Source: Kosakonia quasisacchari
GTDB taxonomy: Bacteria > Pseudomonadota > Gammaproteobacteria > Enterobacterales > Enterobacteriaceae
NCBI RefSeq assembly: GCF_004331415.1
Contig: NZ_SJOP01000008.1
Span: forward strand, 1-64,000
DNA: 64,000 nt
Reading direction: 5' to 3'
A program made the position numbers and the translations under genes. The notes under the pieces are model-generated. The model made no database searches, was not told the DNA's origin, and saw only the letters and a list, made by a program, of their open reading frames with translations. Positions 18,183-26,700 of this stretch are shown piece by piece. Position 1 is the stretch's first letter. Each line of letters opens with the position of its first letter.

Positions 18183-19418
18183 ATGGCTCCGGTGTTACCA
18201 GGCAGTGATGGTCGTTTATTGCAACATCGTTCGTTTGTCGCCTTCTGGCTGGCGCGAACCAGTTCCAGCTTCGGTTTTCAGATGTTATCCATCATCGTCG
18301 GCTGGCAGATTTACTCCCAGACACAGAGCGCGTTCTGGCTGGGGATGATTGGTCTGGTGCAGTTTGTTCCCTCGGTGACGCTGGCGCTGCCTGCCGGGCA
18401 TATCGCCGACCAGTTTGACCGCCGTCGCGTGGTGCTGCTGGCGCAGGTTTTCGAGTGGCTGGCTATCGCCGCGCTGGCGTGGCTAACGTGGCACGGCGAT
18501 GCCAGTGTGTGGGTGATTTTGTCGCTTATCTTTGTGATTTCTTGCGCCAAAACCATTGAGTCGCCGTCGATGATTTCGATGTTACCGGCGCTGGTGCCGC
18601 TCTCCATTTTACCGCGCGCGACCGCTGCGAATGCGGTTTCCGGCCAGGCCGCGCAGATTGTCGGCCCGGCGCTGGGCGGCTTTCTCTATGCGGCGGGGGC
18701 CGATGTGGTGTACAGCGTTACCGCCGGGCTTTATCTGGTATCGCTGCTGCTGGTGATGACCCTGCGTTATGAACAGGCGCAGCCACCGCGCGCACCGGCG
18801 ACGTTATCCTCGCTGTTTGCTGGCGTTGGGTTTATCCGCAATCGCCCGGATGTGCTGGGGGTGATTTCGCTCGACCTGTTTGCTGTGCTGCTCGGCGGCG
18901 CGACCGCGCTACTGCCCATTTTCGCCCATGATGTGTTGCATACCGGGCCGCTTGGTCTGGGCTTGCTGCGCAGTGCTCCAGCCGTAGGCGCGCTGCTGGT
19001 GGGTTTCTGGTTAAGCCACCGCGCGCTGACGCGCAATGTCGGCATGATCATGTTTATGTGTGTGGCGGGTTTTGGCGTGGCGACCCTGGTGTTCGCCTTT
19101 TCAAGCTGGATGTGGCTGTCGTTGCTGGCGCTGTTCGCGCTCGGCGGTTTCGACATGGTGAGCATGGTGATTCGCGGTTCACTGGTGCAACTCGATACGC
19201 CAGACGAGATGCGCGGGCGTGTGAACGCGGTTAACTCCATTTTTATCAATACCTCTAACCAGCTCGGTGAGTTTGAATCCGGCATGCTGGCGGCGTGGCT
19301 CGGCGCGGTGCCTGCGGCGGCGATTGGCGGCGTCGGTACATTGATTGTGGTAGCCCTCTGGATGAAGTGGTTCCCCGGTTTGCGCCACCGCCAGCGGCTG
19401 GAAAGTGATATGGGGTAG
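18183..19418 (+). CDS. MFS transporter (EntS/MFS_3 type) in the emrAB-like operon
   Basis: 411 residues, about 12 membrane helices. HRSFVAFWLARTSSSFGFQM, PAGHIADQFDRRRVV and TPDEMRGRVNAVNSIFINTSNQLGEF (read as separate segments) are those of the MFS_3 group that includes the enterobactin exporter EntS. It begins 20 bp after the DHA2 pump gene and ends the operon. A second pump of another MFS family in an emrRAB-like operon is unusual; it may export a related compound. No siderophore genes are nearby. Confidence 0.9.
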   Translation: MAPVLPGSDGRLLQHRSFVAFWLARTSSSFGFQMLSIIVGWQIYSQTQSAFWLGMIGLVQFVPSVTLALPAGHIADQFDRRRVVLLAQVFEWLAIAALAWLTWHGDASVWVILSLIFVISCAKTIESPSMISMLPALVPLSILPRATAANAVSGQAAQIVGPALGGFLYAAGADVVYSVTAGLYLVSLLLVMTLRYEQAQPPRAPATLSSLFAGVGFIRNRPDVLGVISLDLFAVLLGGATALLPIFAHDVLHTGPLGLGLLRSAPAVGALLVGFWLSHRALTRNVGMIMFMCVAGFGVATLVFAFSSWMWLSLLALFALGGFDMVSMVIRGSLVQLDTPDEMRGRVNAVNSIFINTSNQLGEFESGMLAAWLGAVPAAAIGGVGTLIVVALWMKWFPGLRHRQRLESDMG

Positions 19419-19424
19419 CTAATC

Positions 19425-19444
19425 AGCCCGGTTTACGCCGGGCT
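19425..19444. terminator. Hairpin at the end of the efflux operon
   Basis: AGCCCGG-tttacg-CCGGGCT lies just after the last efflux gene and before the converging unknown gene. There is no T-run on either side, so termination efficiency is uncertain. Confidence 0.4.
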
Positions 19445-19476
19445 CAGTTCAGGGAAAATATTGCCAGGCAAAATTG

Positions 19477-20307
19477 TTAACCCTGAGCAGCAGTGGGTTC
19501 GCTCCCTTCGACAGTGGCGGACGGAAGATTCAGAAACGCCATTATCTTAGCGATTTCATCTTCAGTCAGTGAGTGCGTTGCGCGTGACAACGCCCCTATA
19601 AATTCTGCGGAACCATTTGAAATATATATTTTCTCCGCCAGTGCACGCGCTGAATTATATTCCTCAAAATCGAAAAACTTATGAATGGTGTCCAGAACTT
19701 TATCAGGGGCATTTAATTCTGCCAGGTTAGTGCTTATATTCCCGGAAATGACAGCCAGCCGTGCGGCAAGCGAAATAATTTCCTGACGAACAGATGAGGA
19801 GAGTTGTCGTGTGTTGCTGAGTGATTTTTGGACGTTATCAAGTTGAAATTGGGCTTTTGCAAGATTAACTTCAAGCGCCTGTGTTTTTCTGAACGTCTTT
19901 GCTCTACCTGCGTTGATACGATCCAGAATCCATTGCCATGCGGTATTTGCGATACGATCTGACCAGTTGACACCAATGCGTACAAACGAGGAGAGTAAAT
20001 TAACAATAAAATCCAGAACCGGCATGGCTATCGACATTCCAAAACCCACCACCAGTGGCCAGTAAAAATAGTTATGTGAAAAGTGGTAAGTGCTGGTGAT
20101 ATTTTTAAGCAGGATTTCAATTTTCTCATCCGACATGGCGATGAGTAATATGTGCTTCCAGTTAAACGCGACCAATGAGCACAATAAATAGATATACACT
20201 GGCCCTTTTAATCGGCTTGAAATAACGTGACTGGCAAAATCCGTTATCTGTTCTTTCAAACCTGAATCTGATGCTTTATCCGTCACAACGCTTCCCCTCA
20301 TTAACAT
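19477..20307 (-). CDS. Hypothetical membrane protein with coiled coil
   Basis: Not recognised. 276 residues from ATG 20307, where AGGA lies 5 bases upstream; an ATG 60 bases earlier lacks a site. Two membrane segments are visible (VYIYLLCSLVAFNWKHILLI; FYWPLVVGFGMSIAMPVLDF). A region with heptad-like spacing follows (about 150-200, ALEVNLAKAQFQLDNVQKSL), then an alpha-helical C-terminal domain ending in a disordered tail. Its lower GC and Asn/Lys-rich composition differ from the neighbours, which hints at transfer. It stands alone between the efflux operon and bluR. Confidence 0.75.
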   Translation of the reverse strand: MLMRGSVVTDKASDSGLKEQITDFASHVISSRLKGPVYIYLLCSLVAFNWKHILLIAMSDEKIEILLKNITSTYHFSHNYFYWPLVVGFGMSIAMPVLDFIVNLLSSFVRIGVNWSDRIANTAWQWILDRINAGRAKTFRKTQALEVNLAKAQFQLDNVQKSLSNTRQLSSSVRQEIISLAARLAVISGNISTNLAELNAPDKVLDTIHKFFDFEEYNSARALAEKIYISNGSAEFIGALSRATHSLTEDEIAKIMAFLNLPSATVEGSEPTAAQG

Positions 20308-20443
20308 TATTTTCCTGCGCTCACTGGCGAGGCGATTATAACCAGTGCTGATGATCCGCGCGATCATCAGGAGTAGTGGGGGGCAAAACGATTTTCAGCA
20401 AACTGTCAGCGCCAGAGAAACAGGACTGAATTGAACGCCAGTC

Positions 20444-21190
20444 TTAGACGCTTTCTGCGTTGCCGCTATGGTGAGCGATAGCAAAACCCTGTTCGCGCCA
20501 GTGGGCGAGCTGCTGCGACTGACTGCGCGTGAGCGGTTTGCCGGTCCAGACAAACAGATGCTGGCCAGGAAAAAATTCCGGGTGAGGGGAGTCGAGCGGT
20601 TCGGCGAGGACATCAATGCGCCAGCCCTGCTGTGCAAGGCGCCATGCTTCGAGCCATAAATGGGTGCGGTCGTCATTTTCCCAGGCGATCAGCAGCGCCA
20701 TTTTTGCTGCTTGTTCACGTGCGGCGGCAATACCTGAAGTGGCAAACTCCACTAACACGCCATCCAGCAAGCTTAATACCACGCGCGCGGTGTTTTTATC
20801 GCGGCTGAGCCGCTGGCGTACCGGCACCAGAATATCGTCAATTAGTACATCCGCCGCATGTGTTTGACTCAACGCGTGAATGGTTGCGCGAAGCCGGGAG
20901 GGATTCACTTGTCGCAGCATGGACATCAACTCTTCCTGGAGTGGCGCCCAGCTTGTTTGGCCGGCGAATTTGTTGTCGTCGAGCAAGGCCTTAACTTTGC
21001 TTACGGCAATGCCCTTATCGATCCAGCGCTTTATTTCCACAATGCGCTGAATGTCAGACTCATCGAATTGACGATGGCCGCCTTCACTGCGCTGCGGTTT
21101 TAACAGCCCATAGCGACGCTGCCATGCGCGAAGTGTGACCGGATTGATTCCGCAGCGTTCGGCAACCTCGCCGATACTATAAAAAGCCAT
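20444..21190 (-). CDS. bluR: BluR, MerR-like repressor of the blue-light regulon
   Basis: 248 residues, like E. coli BluR (YcgE). The N-terminal MerR helix-turn-helix (MAFYSIGEVAERCGINPVTL, then RAWQRRYGLLKPQRSEGGHR) is followed by a B12-binding-like fold that lacks a cobalamin His motif and instead docks BluF. In E. coli blue light makes BluF bind BluR and releases it from the ycgZ promoter. Here the gene order bluR, bluF, divergent ycgZ-ymgA-ariR is the same as in E. coli. TTGTACAA elements lie upstream of it. Confidence 0.95.
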   Translation of the reverse strand: MAFYSIGEVAERCGINPVTLRAWQRRYGLLKPQRSEGGHRQFDESDIQRIVEIKRWIDKGIAVSKVKALLDDNKFAGQTSWAPLQEELMSMLRQVNPSRLRATIHALSQTHAADVLIDDILVPVRQRLSRDKNTARVVLSLLDGVLVEFATSGIAAAREQAAKMALLIAWENDDRTHLWLEAWRLAQQGWRIDVLAEPLDSPHPEFFPGQHLFVWTGKPLTRSQSQQLAHWREQGFAIAHHSGNAESV

Positions 21191-21252
21191 AGCTCCCTCA
21201 TACTCTTTAACGCCAGTGTGCTCATTTCATAGACTAAGTTAACTTCGCAAAG

Positions 21253-21276
21253 TTGTACAAATCCTTTTTTGTACAA
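21253..21276. promoter_or_regulatory. Palindromic TTGTACAA pair upstream of bluR
   Basis: TTGTACAA at 21253-21260 and again at 21269-21276, separated by 8 bases. The same 8-mer occurs twice upstream of ycgZ/bluF. It lies in the 100-bp gap between bluF and bluR, where a bluR promoter is expected. The protein that binds is inferred to be BluR. Confidence 0.45.
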
Positions 21277-21291
21277 CTCATGTTGCATAGC

Positions 21292-22515
21292 TTATACCAT
21301 CTCATCTCTCTTTTCTGGCCAGGCCACGGCCGGAATGCCGTTTAAATCCGGGCGCGCGAAAAGGTGTCCCTGGAACTGAGAAATACCCGCCGATTCAAGC
21401 CACATCCACTCTTCCGCTTTCTCGACGCCGACGGCGGAAATGGCAATTTCCAGCGAGGTACAGCATTTGATAATCGCCTGAATAATGGCCTGGCGGGAGC
21501 CACTTTTATGCACATCCGCAATCAGGGCGCGGTTGATTTTGATTCTGTCCGGCTGGAATTGCGTCAGCAAAACCAGACCACCAAACCCGGCACCGAAGTG
21601 ATCAATCGCCACGCGAATACCGGCGCCTTTTAGCATTTTCACCGCCTGCGTAAACGCATCAATGCATGAAAATACGGCACTTTCGTTAAATTCAACGATG
21701 ACCTGTTCAGGAACCAGACCGTTCTCTTTAATCGCCTGCACAATAAATTCAGCAGCATCTGGAACTTTTACCAGCGTCATGGGAAGCAGATTAACGGAGA
21801 GGGTTTGCGCGCCCAGCTTTAATGCGGCGGCCATCGCAAAAGCGACGCGCTTGCTCTGTAAATCGGCGGTGTAAATATCATCTCCGGCCATATCGTCGAA
21901 CCAGTCCTGCGGTGAGCCACCTACGCGGGTGCGCAGCAGGGCTTCGACAGAGACAATCTGGCGGGCAAAGGGGTCGACAATGGGCTGGAAAGCAAAATGG
22001 CAGCCGGCACGGCTATCCGGGACGCCTGGCGGCAGGGTTATGGCGTTGCCATCGGCAATAAACTCCCATACATCACCGGGGGGAATTTCGTAGTAAAACT
22101 CTTTCTCGCTGTCTTCAACAAAGGTCTGAAAGAACTGCAACGCGCGATCGCCATATGTCAGCTGATATCGCGTTGTGCCTTTATTGAACACCGTCTGCAA
22201 CACCGCCTCACGGTCGTGACCGCGCAAGTCGAACAGCTCCATCCCCGTCTTCCCGAAGCGCCTTGACGGTGCGTAGTCCCTGAGTAATTCAACCAGATTG
22301 TAATGCCGGTCATCGGCACAGATGTCCTGATAAATAGCCGTCACACTTTCTTCAGGCCCTTCAAGCAGTTGAAAAAAATGTGTGCCATTGAACAGGAGGA
22401 TCCCCGTCACGCTGGCCCGACCGTTTTTGATATTGGCGGCTGCAACCATCTCTTCAAGCAGCGTAAACGAGACATGGTCATGCAGATGGCTGCGATAAAT
22501 GATGGTGGTGAGCAT
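21292..22515 (-). CDS. bluF: BluF, BLUF blue-light sensor with degenerate EAL domain
   Basis: 407 residues from ATG 22515 (MLTTIIYRSH), the E. coli-like start; an upstream ATG would add 32 unrelated residues. The BLUF domain (1-95) binds FAD, with the conserved Tyr in IIYRS and Gln in FFQLLEG. The EAL domain (about 155-400) has the EALLR motif but carries DHFGAG in place of DDFGTG and AVGVEK in place of AEGVE. Cyclic-di-GMP hydrolysis is thus unlikely, and as in E. coli it should act by binding BluR. It lies 100 bp upstream of bluR in the same direction. Confidence 0.95.
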   Translation of the reverse strand: MLTTIIYRSHLHDHVSFTLLEEMVAAANIKNGRASVTGILLFNGTHFFQLLEGPEESVTAIYQDICADDRHYNLVELLRDYAPSRRFGKTGMELFDLRGHDREAVLQTVFNKGTTRYQLTYGDRALQFFQTFVEDSEKEFYYEIPPGDVWEFIADGNAITLPPGVPDSRAGCHFAFQPIVDPFARQIVSVEALLRTRVGGSPQDWFDDMAGDDIYTADLQSKRVAFAMAAALKLGAQTLSVNLLPMTLVKVPDAAEFIVQAIKENGLVPEQVIVEFNESAVFSCIDAFTQAVKMLKGAGIRVAIDHFGAGFGGLVLLTQFQPDRIKINRALIADVHKSGSRQAIIQAIIKCCTSLEIAISAVGVEKAEEWMWLESAGISQFQGHLFARPDLNGIPAVAWPEKRDEMV

Positions 22516-22668
22516 ACGCGTTCCGGCGGGAGATTTAGGAATATTTACCTTAGCAGAGGATACCCCAGTCGTCTTGCCGTTATCCCATTTGTTTTCAATT
22601 AGTTCGCGCACAGTAGCAGACGATGATGCAGATATGTTAAGGAAAAAACTGGCGTCGATACCGATAAT

Positions 22669-22815
22669 TTGTACAAAATCGACGCGCTTAAAGGATTTGT
22701 TTTTTATATAATTTGTTGATTAATAATGAGTAATACACTGTTTCTATAGGCGGCTAATTATTTTGTACAATTTTTATGTACATATTGGAAATATTTGTAT
22801 AACTTTAATTATACT
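22669..22815 (+). promoter_or_regulatory. ycgZ promoter region with TTGTACAA operators
   Basis: TTGTACAA occurs at 22669-22676 and 22763-22770, with ATGTACAT at 22776-22783. TATACT at 22810-22815 is a near-perfect -10 whose TTATACTTTA context resembles RpoS promoters; TTGGAA 19 bp upstream could be the -35. The E. coli homologue of this promoter is repressed by BluR, so these sites are candidates for BluR binding. The rest of the 330-bp gap holds no gene. Confidence 0.5.
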
Positions 22816-22847
22816 TTACTGACTCATGGACTTTAGAGGAGTGACAG

Positions 22848-23087
22848 ATGCAACAGAACGGTTTCCTTCCGAACACAGCGAACGGTGTTACTCGCTATTT
22901 TGAGAAAGCCACGCTGCCGACACAACAAGAAACATTAGGACGCATCGCTGTCGAGATCCTTACCGAAGGCCGAAATCTGAACCGTAAGGCTATTTGTAGC
23001 AAGTTATTGTCACGGCTCGAAAAAGCATCTGGCCCGGAAGAGGAGAGCCACTATCACACGCTGATTGGTTTGTTGTTTGATCGTTAA
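22848..23087 (+). CDS. ycgZ: YcgZ, small connector of the blue-light regulon
   Basis: 79 residues, same length and pattern as E. coli YcgZ: TRYFEKATLPTQQETLGRIA, RNLNRKAICSKLLSRLE and HYHTLIGLLF. It is a helical small protein which, with YmgA and AriR, influences the Rcs phosphorelay, colanic acid and biofilm formation. GGAG stands before the ATG. It is the first gene of the BluR-controlled transcription unit. Confidence 0.93.
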   Translation: MQQNGFLPNTANGVTRYFEKATLPTQQETLGRIAVEILTEGRNLNRKAICSKLLSRLEKASGPEEESHYHTLIGLLFDR

Positions 23088-23234
23088 GATGGAAAGACCA
23101 ATCGCGATAAATCACCTGGTAATTTAAGTCAATTCTCACGGCGCGCCAGGCACTTTGGCAGAACGTTACCACGTGAGAATGGGCTTCATGCCGCAATTGC
23201 ACTTCGGCAACGGGCGGCAACCCGAGATGCAGTT

Positions 23235-23543
23235 ATGAACAGTAGTGAAATAGAGCAACTGACAGATGAACTTATCGGAGTGGCCGTGTTGTCCCTCCTG
23301 AAAGACAACTCTCCTATCAGCACGCCGGCTCTGATAGCACGGCTACGGTCGATGGAGAGCAGTGAGCCAGACAGCCAACGGCGCAAGATGCTGGGGCGCA
23401 TTATTGTCGAAATTGGCAATAACACGTTGGGCGAAATGCGGCGTGGCGCAGATACAGTAGGCATGGAATGGAATGAGGATCGCAGGGATAACATTTATCC
23501 ACTGTTTGGCAACAAGCAGCCGGGCAGTAGTAAAAAACACTGA
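23235..23543 (+). CDS. ymgA: YmgA-like connector protein
   Basis: 102 residues, aligned by position and pattern with E. coli YmgA (ELIGVAVLSLLKDNSPISTP, LIARLRSMESSEPDSQRRKM). It belongs to the same small helical family as AriR. In E. coli it acts through the Rcs system to promote colanic acid and adjust curli. It lies 150 bp after ycgZ and 40 bp before ariR. Identity with the E. coli protein is moderate, so orthology rests partly on synteny. Confidence 0.82.
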   Translation: MNSSEIEQLTDELIGVAVLSLLKDNSPISTPALIARLRSMESSEPDSQRRKMLGRIIVEIGNNTLGEMRRGADTVGMEWNEDRRDNIYPLFGNKQPGSSKKH

Positions 23544-23584
23544 ATTAAGTGCTGATAAGAATGAACTCAACACGGGGTAATGAA

Positions 23585-23863
23585 ATGAGCCAGGCGATGC
23601 TTGAAAGTTCTGATGGGTACGACAATCTTTCTGACCTTTCTCTCATGGAATATTTTCGCAGCGGCGGTGAAAAACTTGCAGAGGAATCCGCCATTCTTGG
23701 TATCGCCATCAGACGCATAGTCGCAGCCGATGAACGTATAACCCATAAAGCGTTGATTCTTGAGCTAATCCGAATGATCGAAAGCACGGATGATGTGGTA
23801 CGAAGCGACATTATCCGCAATACGCTGGAAATTGTTGTACACCATACGACGGATGATATCTGA
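23585..23863 (+). CDS. ariR: AriR (YmgB), acid-resistance and biofilm connector
   Basis: 92 residues from ATG 23585; GGGGT lies about 7 bases before it. LMEYFRSGGEKLAEESAILG, IIRNTLEIVVHHTTDDI match E. coli AriR, a dimeric helical protein that affects acid survival and biofilm. It completes the ycgZ-ymgA-ariR unit. The fourth E. coli gene, ymgC, is absent: the next 260 bp carry no matching frame. Confidence 0.88.
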   Translation: MSQAMLESSDGYDNLSDLSLMEYFRSGGEKLAEESAILGIAIRRIVAADERITHKALILELIRMIESTDDVVRSDIIRNTLEIVVHHTTDDI

Positions 23864-24125
23864 CCTCAGGAACGAGGGATTATTGCCGCCGTCCGTGAAA
23901 CCAGACGGTGGTCATAATCTGCCAATACCGGTTTTTTGCCTTCCCTTTATTGGCTTCTACTGGCTCCATTTGTTGTAACCATCTTTTTGCCAACACCTGC
24001 CACACCAGGGTTTTTTTATGCTTGCCTGCTGGTGTCGGGATTTGCCGCGACCTGAGAAGTGGCACTATCCTCTGTGCACTGTTTCGTAACGGCATCGCCG
24101 CACTTTGTGGCGATAAAGGGCACTA

Positions 24126-25649
24126 ATGTTAGGTTTTAAGCTCATCCCACTTGCCAAAAAGTTTGCCGTTGGGCTGCTTGTCCTCGGCATCGTTTTTTTT
24201 ATTGGCCGTGTGTATCAGTCGGAAAAAGGCCCTTCTTTGCAGTCATGGCACCGCTGGTCTGCCGATGAAATGCGTGCTGAAGAGATTGACCGCGCCAGTT
24301 TCGCCGACTATCTGGCGCGCGAAGACAGCATTTTCCGCGACATGAAAGCGCAGCTTACGGATGCGCTCAGCGACGATGAGAAAACGCCGCTCAACCGCTT
24401 TTACGCGCAAAGCCGGGTTTACCCCGCACGTTTTCAACCCGACTGGAACCGCTCGCAGGTGTTGATGCCGCAAGGCAACATTCGCGGCGCGGCGGTATTG
24501 CTGCATGGGCTGACGGATTCACCCTATAGCATGCGCTATCTGGCGCAGGCCTGGCAGCAACAGGGGTTTGTGGTGGTGGTACCGCGCTTGCCGGGTCACG
24601 GCACGGCACCGGGCGCGCTGGCAAAAGTGAATCGCGAACAATGGCTGGCGACAACGCGCCTGGCTGTGCGGGAAGCCACGAGGATCACGGGATCATCTGT
24701 ACCTCTCCATCTCGTCGGCTATTCGAACGGGGGCGCGCTGGCCATGCAGTATGCGCTGGAGAGCCTTAGCAACACCGCGCTGCGCCGCCCGCAACAAATC
24801 ATTCTGTTATCGCCGATGATCGGCGTCCCGTCCTATGCGCGTTTTGCCGGGCTCGCTGGCTGGCCGGCGGCGTTTCCGGCGTTTGCTAAAGCGGCGTGGC
24901 TTAATGTGGTGCCCGAATTCAACCCGTATAAATACAATTCGTTTCCGGTTAACGCCGCCCGGCAATCATGGTTGTTAACGCAGGCGTTGCAGCAGCAGCT
25001 CCAGCAGGCCGCGCGCAGCGGGCTGATAAAGGGTTTGCCGCCGGTGATGACGTTCCAGTCGGTGATGGATTCCACGGTCGGTGCCCGCGCGGTGGTCGAC
25101 GCGCTGTACCGTTACTTGCCGCAAAACGGCAGCGAGTTGGTGTTGTTTGATATTAACCAGGCGGCCAATGCCGGTGCGCTGTTTCGTCCCTCATCCTGGC
25201 AGGCGGTGAACACACTGCTGCCCGCACCGCCACGTCATTACACGACAACCGTCATTGCCAATGTCGCTGCCGACAGTTTTGACACGGTTGCCCGCACGAC
25301 GCCCGCGCAATCGGTGCAGGAGAAGCAAGACGCCTTGCACATTGCCTGGCCGCCGGGGATGTTCTCACTGTCACACATTGCGCTGCCGTTTCCACTGAAT
25401 GACCCCCTATACGGCCTTTATCCGGCGCAGAACAACCAATACGGAATAAGCCTGGGCACCATTTCGCTACGCGGTGAAACCAATACGCTGACGGTGAGTC
25501 TTGATACGCTGATGCGCGCCACCGCCAACCCGTTTTTCCCGTGGATGATGGCGCAGATAAATCAGCGCATTGCGTGTAGCGATAAGCGTGATATCGCGGC
25601 GTGCATGAATGCTTCTCGCCACCCGCCAGCCGTCAGGGGCGCAGAATAA
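24126..25649 (+). CDS. Membrane-anchored alpha/beta hydrolase
   Basis: 507 residues. A single N-terminal helix (about 12-30) anchors the enzyme in the inner membrane. The hydrolase fold shows AAVLLHGLTDSPYSMRYLA (oxyanion HG motif), PRLPGHGTAPG and the nucleophile elbow LVGYSNGGALAMQ with Ser near residue 199. The His near FSLSHIALPFPLNDP is the likely base. The family (serine aminopeptidase S33/lysophospholipase-like) acts on esters or lipids, but the substrate is unknown. AAAGGGC lies before the ATG. Its 3' end overlaps the converging gene by 17 bp. Confidence 0.88.
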   Translation: MLGFKLIPLAKKFAVGLLVLGIVFFIGRVYQSEKGPSLQSWHRWSADEMRAEEIDRASFADYLAREDSIFRDMKAQLTDALSDDEKTPLNRFYAQSRVYPARFQPDWNRSQVLMPQGNIRGAAVLLHGLTDSPYSMRYLAQAWQQQGFVVVVPRLPGHGTAPGALAKVNREQWLATTRLAVREATRITGSSVPLHLVGYSNGGALAMQYALESLSNTALRRPQQIILLSPMIGVPSYARFAGLAGWPAAFPAFAKAAWLNVVPEFNPYKYNSFPVNAARQSWLLTQALQQQLQQAARSGLIKGLPPVMTFQSVMDSTVGARAVVDALYRYLPQNGSELVLFDINQAANAGALFRPSSWQAVNTLLPAPPRHYTTTVIANVAADSFDTVARTTPAQSVQEKQDALHIAWPPGMFSLSHIALPFPLNDPLYGLYPAQNNQYGISLGTISLRGETNTLTVSLDTLMRATANPFFPWMMAQINQRIACSDKRDIAACMNASRHPPAVRGAE

Positions 25650-26589
25650 TGCGGCCCAATACGCGGTTTTCCTCTGCGTAGCCGTGGGCTTGTACCACCT
25701 CTTGCAAGGGAAATTCTCTGTCAATGATCACGCTGAATTTTTTATCTCTTGCATCCACCAACAGCGTGTCGATGGAATCTCTTGCCTGCTGGTGGGCAAG
25801 TTCGCGTCCCCAGAAAAGCCCGCTAATCGTTTGATTGGCTTGCTGTAATGCCGCCAGATCGGCGCGGGCATTTCCCCCGGCGTTACCGGCCAGCACCACG
25901 GTTCCCCATTCACGCAGACAGGCGATCGATTGCTCCAGTGTCGAACCGACCAGATCAAGTACGCCGTCCACGCCGGCTGCGTTTGTTAGCCGTTTTACCT
26001 CAGCGACAATATCCTGCTGGCGATAGTCCAGCGCGACATCAAGCCCGAGTTTTGTCAGTTGGCTCACGCGGGCATCGCCGGAAAGCGTGGCGAGTACGCG
26101 CGCGCCCTGCATCTTTGCAAGCTGAATGGCGGCAACCCCAACGCCGCCAGCGCCACCCTGAATAAGCACGCTATCGCCTGCTTTGATCTTTAAGCGTGAA
26201 AAGAGCGCCCAGGCAGCCGTGCCAAAACTTACCGGGATAACGGATGCCGAAACGACATCCAGACCTTCGGGAATGACCCATGACCATTGCGCGGGTGTAA
26301 CGCGGTACTGCGCATGAGAACCCTCCAGCGCGAGCGTGGCTACGCGTTGCCCTGGGTGGCGATCTTTTACCCGCGCACCGACTTCAATAATCGTGCCCGC
26401 TGCGGAATAACCGGGAATGCTACCTTGCGCGCCGGGGAAGGCCGTGGCGCGATTAATCACATCGCCGCCCTCAAGAGCAATGGCTTCTACGCGGATCAGC
26501 ACATCGTCAGGGCCACAGACCGGTAACGGGACATCGGTATAACGTAAAACCTCGGGTTTCCCCGGCTGAAAATAGATTGCGGCTTTCAT
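25633..26589 (-). CDS. Zinc-type alcohol dehydrogenase / NADPH:quinone oxidoreductase-like protein
   Basis: 318 residues from ATG 26589, which has AGGAGG 6 bases upstream. It is an MDR-superfamily enzyme: GroES-like domain first, then a Rossmann domain with LIQGGAGGVGVAAIQLAKMQGARVLA split by the GGAGGVG nucleotide motif. The catalytic-zinc Cys and structural-zinc cysteines are missing, so it groups with the zinc-free quinone oxidoreductase/QorA branch. It probably reduces quinones or enones with NADPH. No operon partner is apparent. Confidence 0.9.
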   Translation of the reverse strand: MKAAIYFQPGKPEVLRYTDVPLPVCGPDDVLIRVEAIALEGGDVINRATAFPGAQGSIPGYSAAGTIIEVGARVKDRHPGQRVATLALEGSHAQYRVTPAQWSWVIPEGLDVVSASVIPVSFGTAAWALFSRLKIKAGDSVLIQGGAGGVGVAAIQLAKMQGARVLATLSGDARVSQLTKLGLDVALDYRQQDIVAEVKRLTNAAGVDGVLDLVGSTLEQSIACLREWGTVVLAGNAGGNARADLAALQQANQTISGLFWGRELAHQQARDSIDTLLVDARDKKFSVIIDREFPLQEVVQAHGYAEENRVLGRIILRP

Positions 26590-26700
26590 GGTGGCCTCCT
26601 TCTGTTCCAACAAGGCACTCATTACTACACCAGCGAGGTCAACAACGCCATGCGAAATCGGCCTGTTAGGGGTGATGGTTCGCGCGTTTGCAGCGACGTT

